Part shown: positions 43,989-53,317 of the stretch, one piece after another
Position numbering within the stretch: position 1 is the stretch's first letter
Layout of the letters: each line of letters begins with the position of its first letter
Assembly (NCBI GenBank): GCA_031552235.1
Contig: JAVBMR010000005.1
Span: 26,709 to 90,708 of the forward strand
DNA length: 64,000 nucleotides
Origin: WRDF01 sp031552235
Lineage (GTDB): Bacteria > Bacteroidota > Bacteroidia > Bacteroidales > Rikenellaceae
Direction of reading: 5' to 3'
Program-made: the position numbers and the translations under genes
Notes under the pieces: model-generated
Databases searched by the model: none
Told to the model about the DNA's origin: nothing
What the model saw: the letters and a program-made list of their open reading frames with translations, nothing else

Positions 43989-44852
43989 ATGACATGTACT
44001 GACCAATGTAAATTGCTGTATGCCGAAGAGCATTTTTCCTGCAGTAATTACGGCACGGAGGAGAATGCGCTTGTGAGACTTGTAGAGTATACCAAGGGAG
44101 AGGTAAGGGACAGGATATTCCTCCAATCAGGTGTGGCGTTCGTACTTAAAGGCAGTGTGCGTGTAAGTGCGAACGGCATAAAGGATTATCTTATCGGCGA
44201 AGAGATGATGCTCGTATCGACAATGGGAACACGGTTCGTGGTGGAGGCTTTGGAAGATACCACGGTTTTGGTATTCCACATGAAATATACCACGCAGCTC
44301 TGCGAATCGTTCAGGTACGACACCCTTGCCTACGAACAGGTACCCAACAGGGATATCGAACTGAAGCCGCTCGGTTTCAATTCCGCGATCCGTAATTTCA
44401 TCGGCGACCTTACGGCCCGCATTAACGACGGCCTTACATGCAGGCATTACCTGGAGCATAAATTATCGGAGCTTTTTTTCCTGCTGCGGGCATATTATAC
44501 AAAAGAGGAACTTGCGGCTTTCTTTTGCCGGCTTATGACGAGCGACCTGGCGTTCCGGGAACTTGTCGTGCAGAAATATTCCAAAGCCAGATCGGTCAGG
44601 GAACTGGCCGACATGACCCATTATTCCGAGGCGGGATTCCACAAGCATTTCAAGAAAGTATTCGGAGAATCGCCATCCGATTGGCTCAACAGGGAAAAAG
44701 CGAGTAAACTGCGCCACGAACTCGTCAAGACCCAGACCCCGCTGAAGATCATAAGCGACAATTTTGATTTTTCCTCGGTTTCGCACATGAATAAATTCTG
44801 TAAAAAACACTTCGGTGCAACGCCGTTGGAGATCCGCAACGGTAAAAAATGA
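43989..44852 (+). CDS. AraC-family transcriptional regulator
   Basis: The 287-residue protein starts at 43989 (MTCTDQCK) and ends with a double helix-turn-helix AraC domain: VRELADMTHYSEAGFHKHF (first HTH) and LKIISDNFDFSSVSHMNKFCKKHFG (the helix and the P-x-x-x-R-like end TPLEIR). The N-terminal ~160 residues form a cupin-like sensing part (IFLQSGVAFVLKGSVRV, FVVEALEDTTVLVFH). It lies between the two divergent fimbrial operons, is transcribed with the plus-strand one and shares a promoter box with it, so it probably controls fimbrial expression. Its effector is unknown. Confidence 0.88.
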   Translation: MTCTDQCKLLYAEEHFSCSNYGTEENALVRLVEYTKGEVRDRIFLQSGVAFVLKGSVRVSANGIKDYLIGEEMMLVSTMGTRFVVEALEDTTVLVFHMKYTTQLCESFRYDTLAYEQVPNRDIELKPLGFNSAIRNFIGDLTARINDGLTCRHYLEHKLSELFFLLRAYYTKEELAAFFCRLMTSDLAFRELVVQKYSKARSVRELADMTHYSEAGFHKHFKKVFGESPSDWLNREKASKLRHELVKTQTPLKIISDNFDFSSVSHMNKFCKKHFGATPLEIRNGKK

Positions 44853-44884
44853 CATTAACCATAAAGTTTACCGAATTGTATAAT

Positions 44885-44934
44885 AACGGTATGAAAATGT
44901 AAAAAATAGGTAGCTGCTGCGGCCGTTATATTTG
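44885..44934 (+). promoter_or_regulatory. shared operator/promoter box upstream of the plus-strand fimbrillin operon
   Basis: This is the partner of the box at 43785-43833, with the same element order and one extra base between AACGGTA and the TATATTTG -7 element (44927-44934). It lies 77 bases upstream of the fimbrillin ATG and 32 bases after the AraC stop codon. Confidence 0.6.
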
Positions 44935-45010
44935 TGACGTTAAAGATATTGAATGATCATCCGCTTAAACGGAAAGGTCGTCATTAAACTAAAAACAATT
45001 TAACAAGCAA

Positions 45011-46312
45011 ATGAAAATAACAAAAATCTTAACCGGCATCGCAGCAGTCGCCTTTATCCTTTCGGGCTGCAGCAAAGAAAATTCCGACGGGTCTGCAATC
45101 GCAGACAACGGTAAACCCACCTACGTACAGGTGAATGTGTCCTTCCCGCAGACTGCAGCAGTCCGCGCTATCAACGATCCTACGGCAACCTCTGCCGAAG
45201 TCAAACTAAGCACTGTGGACGTCTTTATCTTCGACGCCGCCAACAACGTGCTGGTAAAACGCCAGCAGCTCTCGTCCTCGGATTTCAACCCCATCGCTCC
45301 CGGCAGCGGCAACAATGACCTTTATACTGCCGTTACCAAGGTAGCCACTACGACAGGCGCAAAAAAAATCTATGTAGGGCTCAACCTGCCTGCTTCGTTC
45401 CCCAACGTTACGTCTGTCGGCGAATTGAAAGCCAGATGGGCGACAGCGGTGAACGAACTCGTGACGGCCAACGGCATAGCGATGTTTTCGGTTGCCGAAA
45501 CAAACAAAACGCTGGTCCAGACGACAGACCCCTCGTATGCCGCCAATAACGTGTTTACCGTTCAGGTGGAACGCATGGTTGCCAAGGTGGCCGTGGAAGA
45601 CGGCGGGATTGTCGGCGCCGTAACCGGAGGCGTGATCTCGGATGTGCAATTTGCTATCCATACGTCCAACAAAGCGCTTTTCCCGCTGAAAAACGTGGCG
45701 GGCGGAGTTGTTAAGGACCCGAACTGGGCTTTGGGAAGTTATCTGTCCACCGATTTCGAGAACCTTGGCGACTATATCCCCGTCAATGCCGCCGGCACGT
45801 CAGGCGTAAGTGGTGCTGCAGCCAAACTGCTGACCGCCAAGTATGCGCCCGAGAACACCAGCCAGGCTCATCTGCAAAAGGAAACCACATACGCTTCGAT
45901 ACGCGCCAAGTTTGTCCCCAACCAGTTCTCCGATGCCAACGGGATTTCCAAAGGAAGCAATGTGGGCCTGCCTGCCAAGACGTTCTGGATCGTGACCGAC
46001 GCGGAAGGCCTGCGCAAATTCTTCGATGTACAGGCGCAGGCGCAAACCTATGCTGCGAACAACGGCGGAACGGTGAGCGCGCCTTACAACAACGGCTATT
46101 GCTACTACCAGGCGTACCTCAACCCCAAAAACGGATATAACACCATCCGCAACGACTTCTACCATGTTGTGATCACCAAGATCAGCGGGCCGGGCAAACC
46201 CGATCCCGATCCCAAAGATCCGGAACTGCCGGTCGAAACTCCCACCGACATTACCGTCAGCGTAGAGATCATCGCCTGGACCTACATGGCCGATAACTAC
46301 GAGCTCAACTAA
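45011..46312 (+). CDS. major fimbrillin (Mfa1-like) of the plus-strand operon
   Basis: The 433-residue lipoprotein has its lipobox at AFILSGC (Cys20), an Arg-Ala site at Arg52 (AAVRAINDP), and LSTVDVFIFDAANN as the first fimbrillin strand. The C-terminal fimbrillin domain is visible in YQAYLNPKNGYNTIRNDFYHVVI, then a linker rich in Pro/Asp and the end VSVEIIAWTYMADNYELN, as in the Mfa1-type C-terminal domain that provides the exchange strand. It is the probable stalk subunit of a type V pilus. The gene follows the shared operator box, and a large hairpin lies between it and the Mfa2-like gene. Confidence 0.88.
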   Translation: MKITKILTGIAAVAFILSGCSKENSDGSAIADNGKPTYVQVNVSFPQTAAVRAINDPTATSAEVKLSTVDVFIFDAANNVLVKRQQLSSSDFNPIAPGSGNNDLYTAVTKVATTTGAKKIYVGLNLPASFPNVTSVGELKARWATAVNELVTANGIAMFSVAETNKTLVQTTDPSYAANNVFTVQVERMVAKVAVEDGGIVGAVTGGVISDVQFAIHTSNKALFPLKNVAGGVVKDPNWALGSYLSTDFENLGDYIPVNAAGTSGVSGAAAKLLTAKYAPENTSQAHLQKETTYASIRAKFVPNQFSDANGISKGSNVGLPAKTFWIVTDAEGLRKFFDVQAQAQTYAANNGGTVSAPYNNGYCYYQAYLNPKNGYNTIRNDFYHVVITKISGPGKPDPDPKDPELPVETPTDITVSVEIIAWTYMADNYELN

Positions 46313-46321
46313 CAGAAACCA

Positions 46322-46398
46322 ACGATGCAGGGAGTACCCGAACTTATGGGGTTTACCTCGCGCTAATCGCGCCGGTATTCCCTGCATCGTCTTTTAAA
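46322..46398 (+). terminator. hairpin/partial terminator between fimbrillin and Mfa2-like genes (plus-strand operon)
   Basis: ACGATGCAGGGA (46322-46333) and TCCCTGCATCGT (46379-46390) form a perfect 12-bp stem with inner pairing, followed by CTTTTAAATT. It probably terminates part of the transcripts, keeping the stalk subunit in excess over the anchor and tip. Confidence 0.7.
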
Positions 46399-46425
46399 TT
46401 CCAATCAATCAGAACGAAACAAATA

Positions 46426-47370
46426 ATGAAAGCTGTTAAAATATCAGGCATATCCGCGGCATTGGCCCTTTGTCTGCTTTCTGTGGTTTCGTGCATCAAA
46501 GAAGGCATCAGCCCCTGCCCGCAGGATACGCATGGCCTGCAATTCAAATTTTCGTATGAAGACGCACGCGTGCTGCAGGACGGCGAACTCAGGGTTGCAA
46601 ATATCTATGTTTTCGACCGCAACGACCGCTTCGTCGCCCAGCAGGAAATTGCAAATCCGGTCATAGGCGAAATTTACACGGCCGACTTCAGGCTCGATCC
46701 GGGCAATTACAGTTTCGCGGTATGGGTCAACAGGATAGAACCTTATTCCACCACCCCGAATCCCGGCGGGTTTCAGGTCATGCGCCCTGAAAAAAGGGAG
46801 GCCGAGATGCGCCTGAACTTATCCGCAGACCGATGTGTCCGGTCCATAATCCCGACACAATTTTACGGATCGCTGGTCTTTGAATCGGTGCCCGATCAAG
46901 GCAACAGGCTTTTCACGATACCGTTGGTGGAAAACACCAATATAATAAACCTGACAGTCCATGGACTGTCAAAAACCGCACACGTTTATAACTGCACCAT
47001 TACCGACAGCAACGGCAACTATTACTTTGACAATACTTTCGCTCCCTGCGGGGAGTTCCAATATATGGCAACAGCCCATTTCGACGACTCCGATGCGCTG
47101 AAAAGCTCGCTGACCGTCCTGCGCCTGGCCGAGAACCGCCATCCGAGGCTGGCGATACGCGATCTGACCTCCGGAGAGACGATATACCCTTGCCGTCCGG
47201 AGCAGACGGACGACCTTATAGAAATGATATTGAGCGCCTATGCCAACGGCCCGCAGATAGATTTCGACAGAACGCATGTTTACGACATAGTTATTTCTTT
47301 CGACACGAATATGGCGGTATCCGTCATAGTCAACGGGTGGAAGCTGACGCTCGACGAACAGGAATTATAA
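46426..47370 (+). CDS. FimB/Mfa2 family fimbrial anchor lipoprotein
   Basis: The 314-residue protein has the family N-terminus: lipobox LLSVVSC (Cys23), the paired cysteine in CIKEGISPCPQ and the strand GLQFKFSYED. It continues with RVANIYVFDRNDRFV and DPGNYSFAVWVN, which match the Mfa2 pattern DLPxGxYxxxxWGN. It should anchor the pilus in the outer membrane. It is second in the operon, ends 11 bases before the tip gene, and is paralogous at low identity to 41415-42296 and 59561-60619. Confidence 0.88.
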   Translation: MKAVKISGISAALALCLLSVVSCIKEGISPCPQDTHGLQFKFSYEDARVLQDGELRVANIYVFDRNDRFVAQQEIANPVIGEIYTADFRLDPGNYSFAVWVNRIEPYSTTPNPGGFQVMRPEKREAEMRLNLSADRCVRSIIPTQFYGSLVFESVPDQGNRLFTIPLVENTNIINLTVHGLSKTAHVYNCTITDSNGNYYFDNTFAPCGEFQYMATAHFDDSDALKSSLTVLRLAENRHPRLAIRDLTSGETIYPCRPEQTDDLIEMILSAYANGPQIDFDRTHVYDIVISFDTNMAVSVIVNGWKLTLDEQEL

Positions 47371-47381
47371 AATACAGATTC

Positions 47382-50060
47382 ATGAGACGGTTATTTAAAT
47401 ATATACTGCCTGCCGCCCTTCTTCTTACGCTCCAGGCGTGTGTGGAAGAGAGCCTGTCGGAGTATACGGCAGGCGTGCCGGACGGAACGATGGCAGATAT
47501 GAGTTTCTCACTGGTACTTCCGTCCGGGGGCGAACATGCCGCCGTGCGCGCTTTGAACGATTTCCAGGAACAGGAACTCCGGAGGCTCGACCTGCTGGCC
47601 TTCAGGGTCGACGGCGGACAGGAAAAATTCGCATACCACACCTCCCGCACCGGATTCGTATCCAATCAGCAGAGCGTTGCCCTCAATGTCAAGGTACTCA
47701 AAGGCGGCGGCGTAAGTTACCGTTTCGTACTGCTTTTCAACCTCGATGAGGCGCAGGGAAACGCATTGGACGGCCTGCGGCCCGGGGACGCGAAAGAGGA
47801 CGTACTCAAAGGGATACAGATCCGGCAAACCGGCAAATGGCCTTCGGACGGATCGAGGTTGCTGCCTATGTGGGGGCAGAGCGATCCGGTCATAGTGGAC
47901 GACGCGAGGGTCGCCGCCGGGATAAAAGACATAAAGCTGGCCAGGATGACGGCCCGCATCGACGTGGTTGTCGCTACTGCCGAGGCGAAAAACGATTTTA
48001 AACTCCGGTCGGTATATCTATACAATGCCAACCACAATGGGACGGTCGCTCCTTTTGCGCAGAACTGGGATCCGGTTGGCAATGTGGCCACAGCGCCGAG
48101 CCTGCCCGCCGATCCCGGTAAAGACCTCGGCCCGCTCGTTTACACCGAAGCTTCGGACACGAATGAAGCATTCAGAAAAGTCGTCTACACTTTCGAAGCG
48201 GCCGCCCGGCAGGGACAGCCACTGGATACTCCGTGTATCGTCGTGGGAGGCTTGTACGGGTCGGAAACGCAAATGTCGTATTACAGGCTCGACTTTTTTA
48301 GGGCCGATAAGAAAACTTACCTCGACCTGTTGCGAAACCATTGTTATACGGCAAATATCACAAAAGTCATTGGGCGCGGCTACGACACCCCCGACGATGC
48401 GTTCAACGGACACGTCAGGATGATAGCCGATATAGTCCCTTGGAACGAAGCGCCGCAGGCTGCCGTTTTCGACCGCCAATACAAACTTGCGCTCAGTCGG
48501 GACAAAATCAGCGCGGGTAAAGAAGCCTTTTCAACGAGCATGAACCTGGCGACGGATTATGCCGGGGCCGACACGGGCCTGCCTGCCGGCATTTTCATCG
48601 GCCCTGTGGTTTACACCTCCGGAGCAGGCGGATGGCTCGCCATCACCGATAACTCTGGCGCGGATGGTTCGATGGCGCGCGACATACGGTTAATCAGCAC
48701 AGGCAATTCCACAGGGATCGCCCGCACCGCCCAATTCACGGTCACGGCAGGGAACCTGCGATATGTAGTCAAGGTCAATCAGGGCAAGGATCCGTGGTTT
48801 ACCTACAGCCGGGCCCCGATCTACATCATGGACGGTAGATCTAAGTTTATGGAGGCCAGCTCGGATTTCAACTGGACGATGACAATCAAATACGGGACGA
48901 ATCAGCAGGGAGGGCTCGTATGGCCGTATACGTTCCGTGGAGGCCATGCCCAGAACGAACCGGTGTACTTCGACACATACAACGATTGGGCGGACATGCT
49001 GGCAGGCAACCCCAGGAAAACCGCCGACACCGCCGTGCTTACCTTCAGCGATGCTGACGGCGTCTGTCCCGACGTCGATGTGAAGATATGGCTGGCTTCG
49101 GGCGTACTCAAAGGACAGTCGAACTGCTACATGGGACAGCCCGGTTCCTATCCAATCCTGATCCCGGTCGGGCGGGCCAACCAACCCTCTGTTACGGGAA
49201 CAGCCGTTATCGGCCAGCAAATAGGTGCGGACGACGTGCTTGAGACCAGCTTCGTCTGGACCGACTCGCCGTCGGGGCTCTCGCCGCAGGGTGCCGTGCG
49301 ATCGGTAATTCCGGCGGGCGACGGTGATTCGGGATACCTGCTTGTCCGCCCCGGAAGCAGCGACGGCAACGCGGTTGTAGCTGTAACCACAGGCGGCATC
49401 ATACGCTGGAGCTGGCATATCTGGGTTACCGATTACCAGCCTTCGGGCAACTGGCTCGACCGCAACCTTGGCGCACTGAGCAATGTTCCCGGCAGTCCGG
49501 GGGTCGGCGGACTGCTCTATCAGTGGGGACGCAAAGACCCGTTCCCGGGCAAAAACAACATGTGGTACGACCAAAGCGGCGTACAGCAATCGGTACTCGC
49601 GCAGATGGACGGGCTATATTACGATCCTGTCCCCGAGATCACCAATTCGGTAAGAAATCCGCTCGCGTTCTTCAAGGCGGGATACAACGCCCGCGGCGCT
49701 TCCTGGGGAGTAGGCGCTAAGATTACGGCCAAGGAGATATACGACCCCTGTCCGGAAGGGTATAAGGTGCCGGTATATGCGACATGGGAATCGTTCACTA
49801 CGACCACTTTCACATGGAATGGCTCCAACGGACGTACCAGCCTTTCCGCAGGCGGGTTCTATCCGATTACAGGGGCACGCAACAACGGCGGCGTCCTGGT
49901 GCAGCCAGGCAACGGTTACTATTGGAGCGCCACATCGAGCAGCGGTTACGATGCCGGCCCGCGCCTCAGTTTTACCCCGACATCGGTCGGTTATAATGCG
50001 TCAGGCTCTACCAGTCACTGCGACGCCTATGCCATCAGGTGCGTCGCCGAAAACCCATAA
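47382..50060 (+). CDS. fimbrial tip-like lipoprotein with C-terminal FISUMP domain
   Basis: The 892-residue product starts at 47382 (MRRLFKYILPAALLLTLQAC; lipidated Cys20), 11 bases after the Mfa2-like stop; an upstream in-frame ATG at 47190 lies inside that gene and is rejected. It has an Arg-Ala site at Arg56 (AAVRALND), the strand RRLDLLAFRVDGG, BACON-like middle segments (GGWLAITDNSGADGS, YVVKVNQGKDPWF) and a C-terminal FISUMP lectin-like domain (LYQWGRKDPFPG, EIYDPCPEGYKVPVY, GFYPITGARN, YYWSATSS, AYAIRCVAENP). The last half is very similar in protein and DNA to the minus-strand gene at 38732-41404. It is likely the tip adhesin. Confidence 0.83.
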   Translation: MRRLFKYILPAALLLTLQACVEESLSEYTAGVPDGTMADMSFSLVLPSGGEHAAVRALNDFQEQELRRLDLLAFRVDGGQEKFAYHTSRTGFVSNQQSVALNVKVLKGGGVSYRFVLLFNLDEAQGNALDGLRPGDAKEDVLKGIQIRQTGKWPSDGSRLLPMWGQSDPVIVDDARVAAGIKDIKLARMTARIDVVVATAEAKNDFKLRSVYLYNANHNGTVAPFAQNWDPVGNVATAPSLPADPGKDLGPLVYTEASDTNEAFRKVVYTFEAAARQGQPLDTPCIVVGGLYGSETQMSYYRLDFFRADKKTYLDLLRNHCYTANITKVIGRGYDTPDDAFNGHVRMIADIVPWNEAPQAAVFDRQYKLALSRDKISAGKEAFSTSMNLATDYAGADTGLPAGIFIGPVVYTSGAGGWLAITDNSGADGSMARDIRLISTGNSTGIARTAQFTVTAGNLRYVVKVNQGKDPWFTYSRAPIYIMDGRSKFMEASSDFNWTMTIKYGTNQQGGLVWPYTFRGGHAQNEPVYFDTYNDWADMLAGNPRKTADTAVLTFSDADGVCPDVDVKIWLASGVLKGQSNCYMGQPGSYPILIPVGRANQPSVTGTAVIGQQIGADDVLETSFVWTDSPSGLSPQGAVRSVIPAGDGDSGYLLVRPGSSDGNAVVAVTTGGIIRWSWHIWVTDYQPSGNWLDRNLGALSNVPGSPGVGGLLYQWGRKDPFPGKNNMWYDQSGVQQSVLAQMDGLYYDPVPEITNSVRNPLAFFKAGYNARGASWGVGAKITAKEIYDPCPEGYKVPVYATWESFTTTTFTWNGSNGRTSLSAGGFYPITGARNNGGVLVQPGNGYYWSATSSSGYDAGPRLSFTPTSVGYNASGSTSHCDAYAIRCVAENP

Positions 50061-51520
50061 TGATCAATACGATGAAAAAATACACATATATAATTTTTTT
50101 CTTGCTGTGTTGCCTTGTTTCGATGCAAAGCTGCGTCAGGGACGGTTCCGGAACCGTCCCGTCGCCGGCGGCATACGGCTATGTAACCATTGTCGTGGAA
50201 ATTCCCGAGCCGCAGGCGCCGCCTGCCCGTTCGATGGCCGGCGCGAAAGAGAGCTGTGTGAATGAAGCGGATATCCTCGTTTTCGATGTGGACGACTCGG
50301 ACCCGGCCAATGTCGTGGAAACTTTCCGCGAGCATGCGAACGGCAATGTCGTAAACAATTCCGGGGTCGGACAGGTGTATAAAGTGGAGTTGAAGGCCAA
50401 ACTGAGCGCCGCGGGCAACAGCCGCGTGGTTGTTGTGGCCAACGCTGCGGCCCAGGTTGCGTCCGCCCTTTCCGGCCTTCCTGCCGGAACGCCGAAGAAA
50501 ACGGTGCTCGAACGGTTAAAATACACCTCCGGCCCGTGGATCGCCAATGGCGCGGGAGGGGCGTTCCAACCCATTCCCATGTACGGGGAAACAGGTAAAG
50601 TCAATATCGTTTTCGGTGCCAGGTTCGGGGGGATACAGCTCAAACGCATGGCTGCCCGGATCGACGTGATAAACCAGGCGGCCGCATTTACAATGGAAAA
50701 GATCTACCTCTGCAATTACAATACGGTGGGTTACATAGCTCCTGAATGGCGCGCTAACGACGGGCAGATCGTTGCGGTTCCCCTCGTTCCCAACATGCCC
50801 GCCGATCCGGGCAGGCAACCGGGGGCGGCGGTGTTTATTCCTTCGGGCCAAAGTTTCACGGGGGAAATATACACCCAGGAAGCCGTTGCGGCCGACGATG
50901 CCGGCGAATCGTCCCGCCGGAACGCGGCGTGCCTTGTTATCGAAGGGCTGTATAACGGAAAAAAAAGCTTCTACAGGGTCGATTTTACTTACGACGGGAC
51001 GACGGACGGCCCGGCAGGCCGGTACATGCCTTTGCTGCGGAATTACAAATACGAGGTCAGGATAGTCTCGGCCGCTGGTCCCGGGTACGGCACGTTCGAA
51101 GAGGCGCTCGAATCCTATACCATTCCGTCGAACCTCAGGACACGCACCATTTCCTACGATATGGGTATAATAAAGGACATTTGCTTCAACGGGCAATACA
51201 TGCTCGGCGTATCGCAAACCGACTATACAGTGCCGTCATCGGCGGCAATTACTCCGGTGGCAGCCAACATACTGTCGGTTTTCACCGATTACGCCCGCGG
51301 ATGGGAAGTGGTGAGGATCGAAGACGAGTCGGGAGTGGGTCCGGCAGGCTGGCTTACCCTTAGTGCGCTGAGCGGCGCCGGAGGAGAAATAACAAACGTT
51401 TACCTGTTGTTGACTGAAAATGCCGGCCAGCCGCGGTCGGCCAGCATAACCCTGCGGGCTGGCCGGCTGACACATAAGATACATATATTGCAGGAGCCTA
51501 TTCCGCCGGTTGCCGAGTAA
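50060..51520 (+). CDS. fimbrial accessory/minor subunit lipoprotein (fimbrillin family)
   Basis: Two starts are possible: ATG at 50060, whose first base is the last base of the previous stop codon (TAATG), or ATG at 50072. The latter gives MKKYTYIIFFLLCCLVSMQSC with lipidated Cys21. An Arg-Ser site at Arg53 (PPARSMAG) is followed by the strand ADILVFDVDDSD. The C-terminal BACON-like domain (FNGQYMLGVSQTDYTVPSS to RLTHKIHILQE) closely resembles that of the minus-strand paralogue at 37304-38722. It is the fourth gene of the plus-strand operon and probably an accessory or tip-complex subunit. Confidence 0.8.
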   Translation: MINTMKKYTYIIFFLLCCLVSMQSCVRDGSGTVPSPAAYGYVTIVVEIPEPQAPPARSMAGAKESCVNEADILVFDVDDSDPANVVETFREHANGNVVNNSGVGQVYKVELKAKLSAAGNSRVVVVANAAAQVASALSGLPAGTPKKTVLERLKYTSGPWIANGAGGAFQPIPMYGETGKVNIVFGARFGGIQLKRMAARIDVINQAAAFTMEKIYLCNYNTVGYIAPEWRANDGQIVAVPLVPNMPADPGRQPGAAVFIPSGQSFTGEIYTQEAVAADDAGESSRRNAACLVIEGLYNGKKSFYRVDFTYDGTTDGPAGRYMPLLRNYKYEVRIVSAAGPGYGTFEEALESYTIPSNLRTRTISYDMGIIKDICFNGQYMLGVSQTDYTVPSSAAITPVAANILSVFTDYARGWEVVRIEDESGVGPAGWLTLSALSGAGGEITNVYLLLTENAGQPRSASITLRAGRLTHKIHILQEPIPPVAE

Positions 51521-51536
51521 AAATAACCGAAATAAG

Positions 51537-53132
51537 ATGAGATACAAGATAATTACTTTTTTTGCCTGCCTTCTCCCGTTCGCGGGATTCGGCCGGGAGA
51601 TGAGCGTCAAGACGAATCTCCTTTACGACGTCACGGCGACCGTCAATCTGGGGGCCGAGTTCCGGCTTTCGGACCGGATGTCGCTCGACGTGCCGTTAAA
51701 TTACAATGCGTGGACGTTCGACGCCAACCGAAAGTGGAAGCACTTCCTGGTGCAGCCCGAAGCACGGTTGTGGACGCGCGAAACTTTCCGGGGTTCGTTC
51801 TTCGGGCTGCACGGCCACTACGCGTTATACAATGTGGGCGCGTTGCCTTCGCCGCCATTTTCGGAATACATGTCGCAGCATCGCTTCGAAGGGTGGTTGG
51901 CCGGGGCCGGGGTGTCCTACGGTTACAGGTGGAACTTTTCGCCGCGCCTGGGTATGGAGGCCACGGTGGGAGTAGGGTACGCCTATCTTTCTTACGACGA
52001 ATACCCATGCACTTCTTGCGGGAGCAAAATAGCGAGCGAAACGAAAAACTATTTCGGCCCGACCAAAGCCGGCGTAACGCTCATATTCAACATAGGAGGC
52101 AAAGAGAAACCGGCCCCGCAGCCTGTTCCGGTGTATATTCCGGTTAAACCCGAGCCGGAGCCTCAGCCGGAGCCAAAAGCGCCCTATGTCCCCCGCTTCG
52201 AGGTAAGCTACATCACTCCCGACGCGGAAGCGGTCAAAATGCGCAGCGAGTCAGGTCGCGCATATATCGACTATCCCGTCGGGCAGTCGGCGATCAATCC
52301 CGCATTCGGCAAGAACGCGTCGGAACTGGAGAAAATATACGCCACATTGCGCAGTATCAGGGAGAATCCCGATGCAACCGTTACCGGAATAACGATCACA
52401 GGTTACGCCTCGCCCGAGGGTACCTATGCCGCCAATATGGTGTTGTCAGGGAAACGTGCGGCGGCACTCGAAAAACAGATCATATCTGTTTCGGGCCTGC
52501 CCGGAACGCTCTTCTCATCGAAAGGCGAGGGAGAGGATTGGGCGATGCTCGACACGCTGGTCGCACGTTCGGATATGGCGGATAAATACGTGATACTGGA
52601 GATTGTCCGCGGGGTCGACGTGTTCGACGGGCGGGAGAAAAAACTTATGGAGTTGGCCGGTGGCACCCCCTACCGCCGGATGAAGGCTGAGTTCTTCCCG
52701 TTGCTGCGCCGCAGCGAGTACCGGCTGGACTATACTGTACTTCCGTTCACAGTCGAAAAGGGTAAAGAGGTCATCGCGACCCGCCCCGGCCTGCTCTCTC
52801 TCAACGAAATGTTCCTGATCGCCCGGAGCTACCCGGCCGGTTCCGACAGTTTCCGCAAGACTTTCGAAACCGCTGCCGTCGTCTTCCCGCAGAGCGATAT
52901 TGCAAACCTGAATGCCGCCGCCTGCGCGTTGGATCGAAACGATACCGTTTCGGCTTTCGGGTTCCTTTCTAAAGTCTCTGCGCAGGGGCGCAATGCCGCT
53001 TACCATAATAACATGGGCGTTTACTATGGCCTGACAGGGCAATGGGACGAAGCTGCGGCAGAATTTGCACAAGCCGTTGGCTGCCCCGAAGCTGTCAGGA
53101 ATGCTTCGGAGGCGGTTAAGGCACGCGAATGA
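51537..53132 (+). CDS. DUF3575-OmpA-like/DUF3868-type fusion protein with TPR
   Basis: The 531-residue product starts at 51537 (MRYKIITFFACLLPFAGFG, a signal peptide). Residues ~20-180 are DUF3575: SVKTNLLYDVTATVNLG, GHYALYNVG and the end YFGPTKAGVTLIFNIGG, with a CTSC pair near 160. A Pro/Glu linker (PVPVYIPVKPEPEPQPEPK) joins it to a part similar to the C-terminal half of DUF3868-family proteins, with an OmpA-like TGYASPEGTYAANMVLSGKRA motif, then a TPR-like helical end (SDIANLNAAACALDRND). The corresponding functions are split over two genes at 56791-59564. It is the last gene of the plus-strand operon and is probably an outer-membrane-associated assembly or peptidoglycan-anchoring factor. 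Confidence 0.78.
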   Translation: MRYKIITFFACLLPFAGFGREMSVKTNLLYDVTATVNLGAEFRLSDRMSLDVPLNYNAWTFDANRKWKHFLVQPEARLWTRETFRGSFFGLHGHYALYNVGALPSPPFSEYMSQHRFEGWLAGAGVSYGYRWNFSPRLGMEATVGVGYAYLSYDEYPCTSCGSKIASETKNYFGPTKAGVTLIFNIGGKEKPAPQPVPVYIPVKPEPEPQPEPKAPYVPRFEVSYITPDAEAVKMRSESGRAYIDYPVGQSAINPAFGKNASELEKIYATLRSIRENPDATVTGITITGYASPEGTYAANMVLSGKRAAALEKQIISVSGLPGTLFSSKGEGEDWAMLDTLVARSDMADKYVILEIVRGVDVFDGREKKLMELAGGTPYRRMKAEFFPLLRRSEYRLDYTVLPFTVEKGKEVIATRPGLLSLNEMFLIARSYPAGSDSFRKTFETAAVVFPQSDIANLNAAACALDRNDTVSAFGFLSKVSAQGRNAAYHNNMGVYYGLTGQWDEAAAEFAQAVGCPEAVRNASEAVKARE

Positions 53133-53317
53133 TTGGCTTCAGGCCGTGTTGACGTCCTGGTTGCAAGTGTTGCCGGAACGACACCGGTGTAAAGAACGGT
53201 ATACTAAAATAAAGGAAATAGAACTTAAAGGATAATATTGCGGATAGGCATAATTGATTTATCAGGTTGTTTGTGGATGTATATTTAAAAAGGTTGTTAA
53301 AAAATTGGTTTAGTGGT

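Noticed and set aside
47190..47381. Start of the FISUMP tip gene at 47190
   Set aside because: This part overlaps the Mfa2-like gene in another frame; the ATG at 47382 gives a proper lipoprotein signal.
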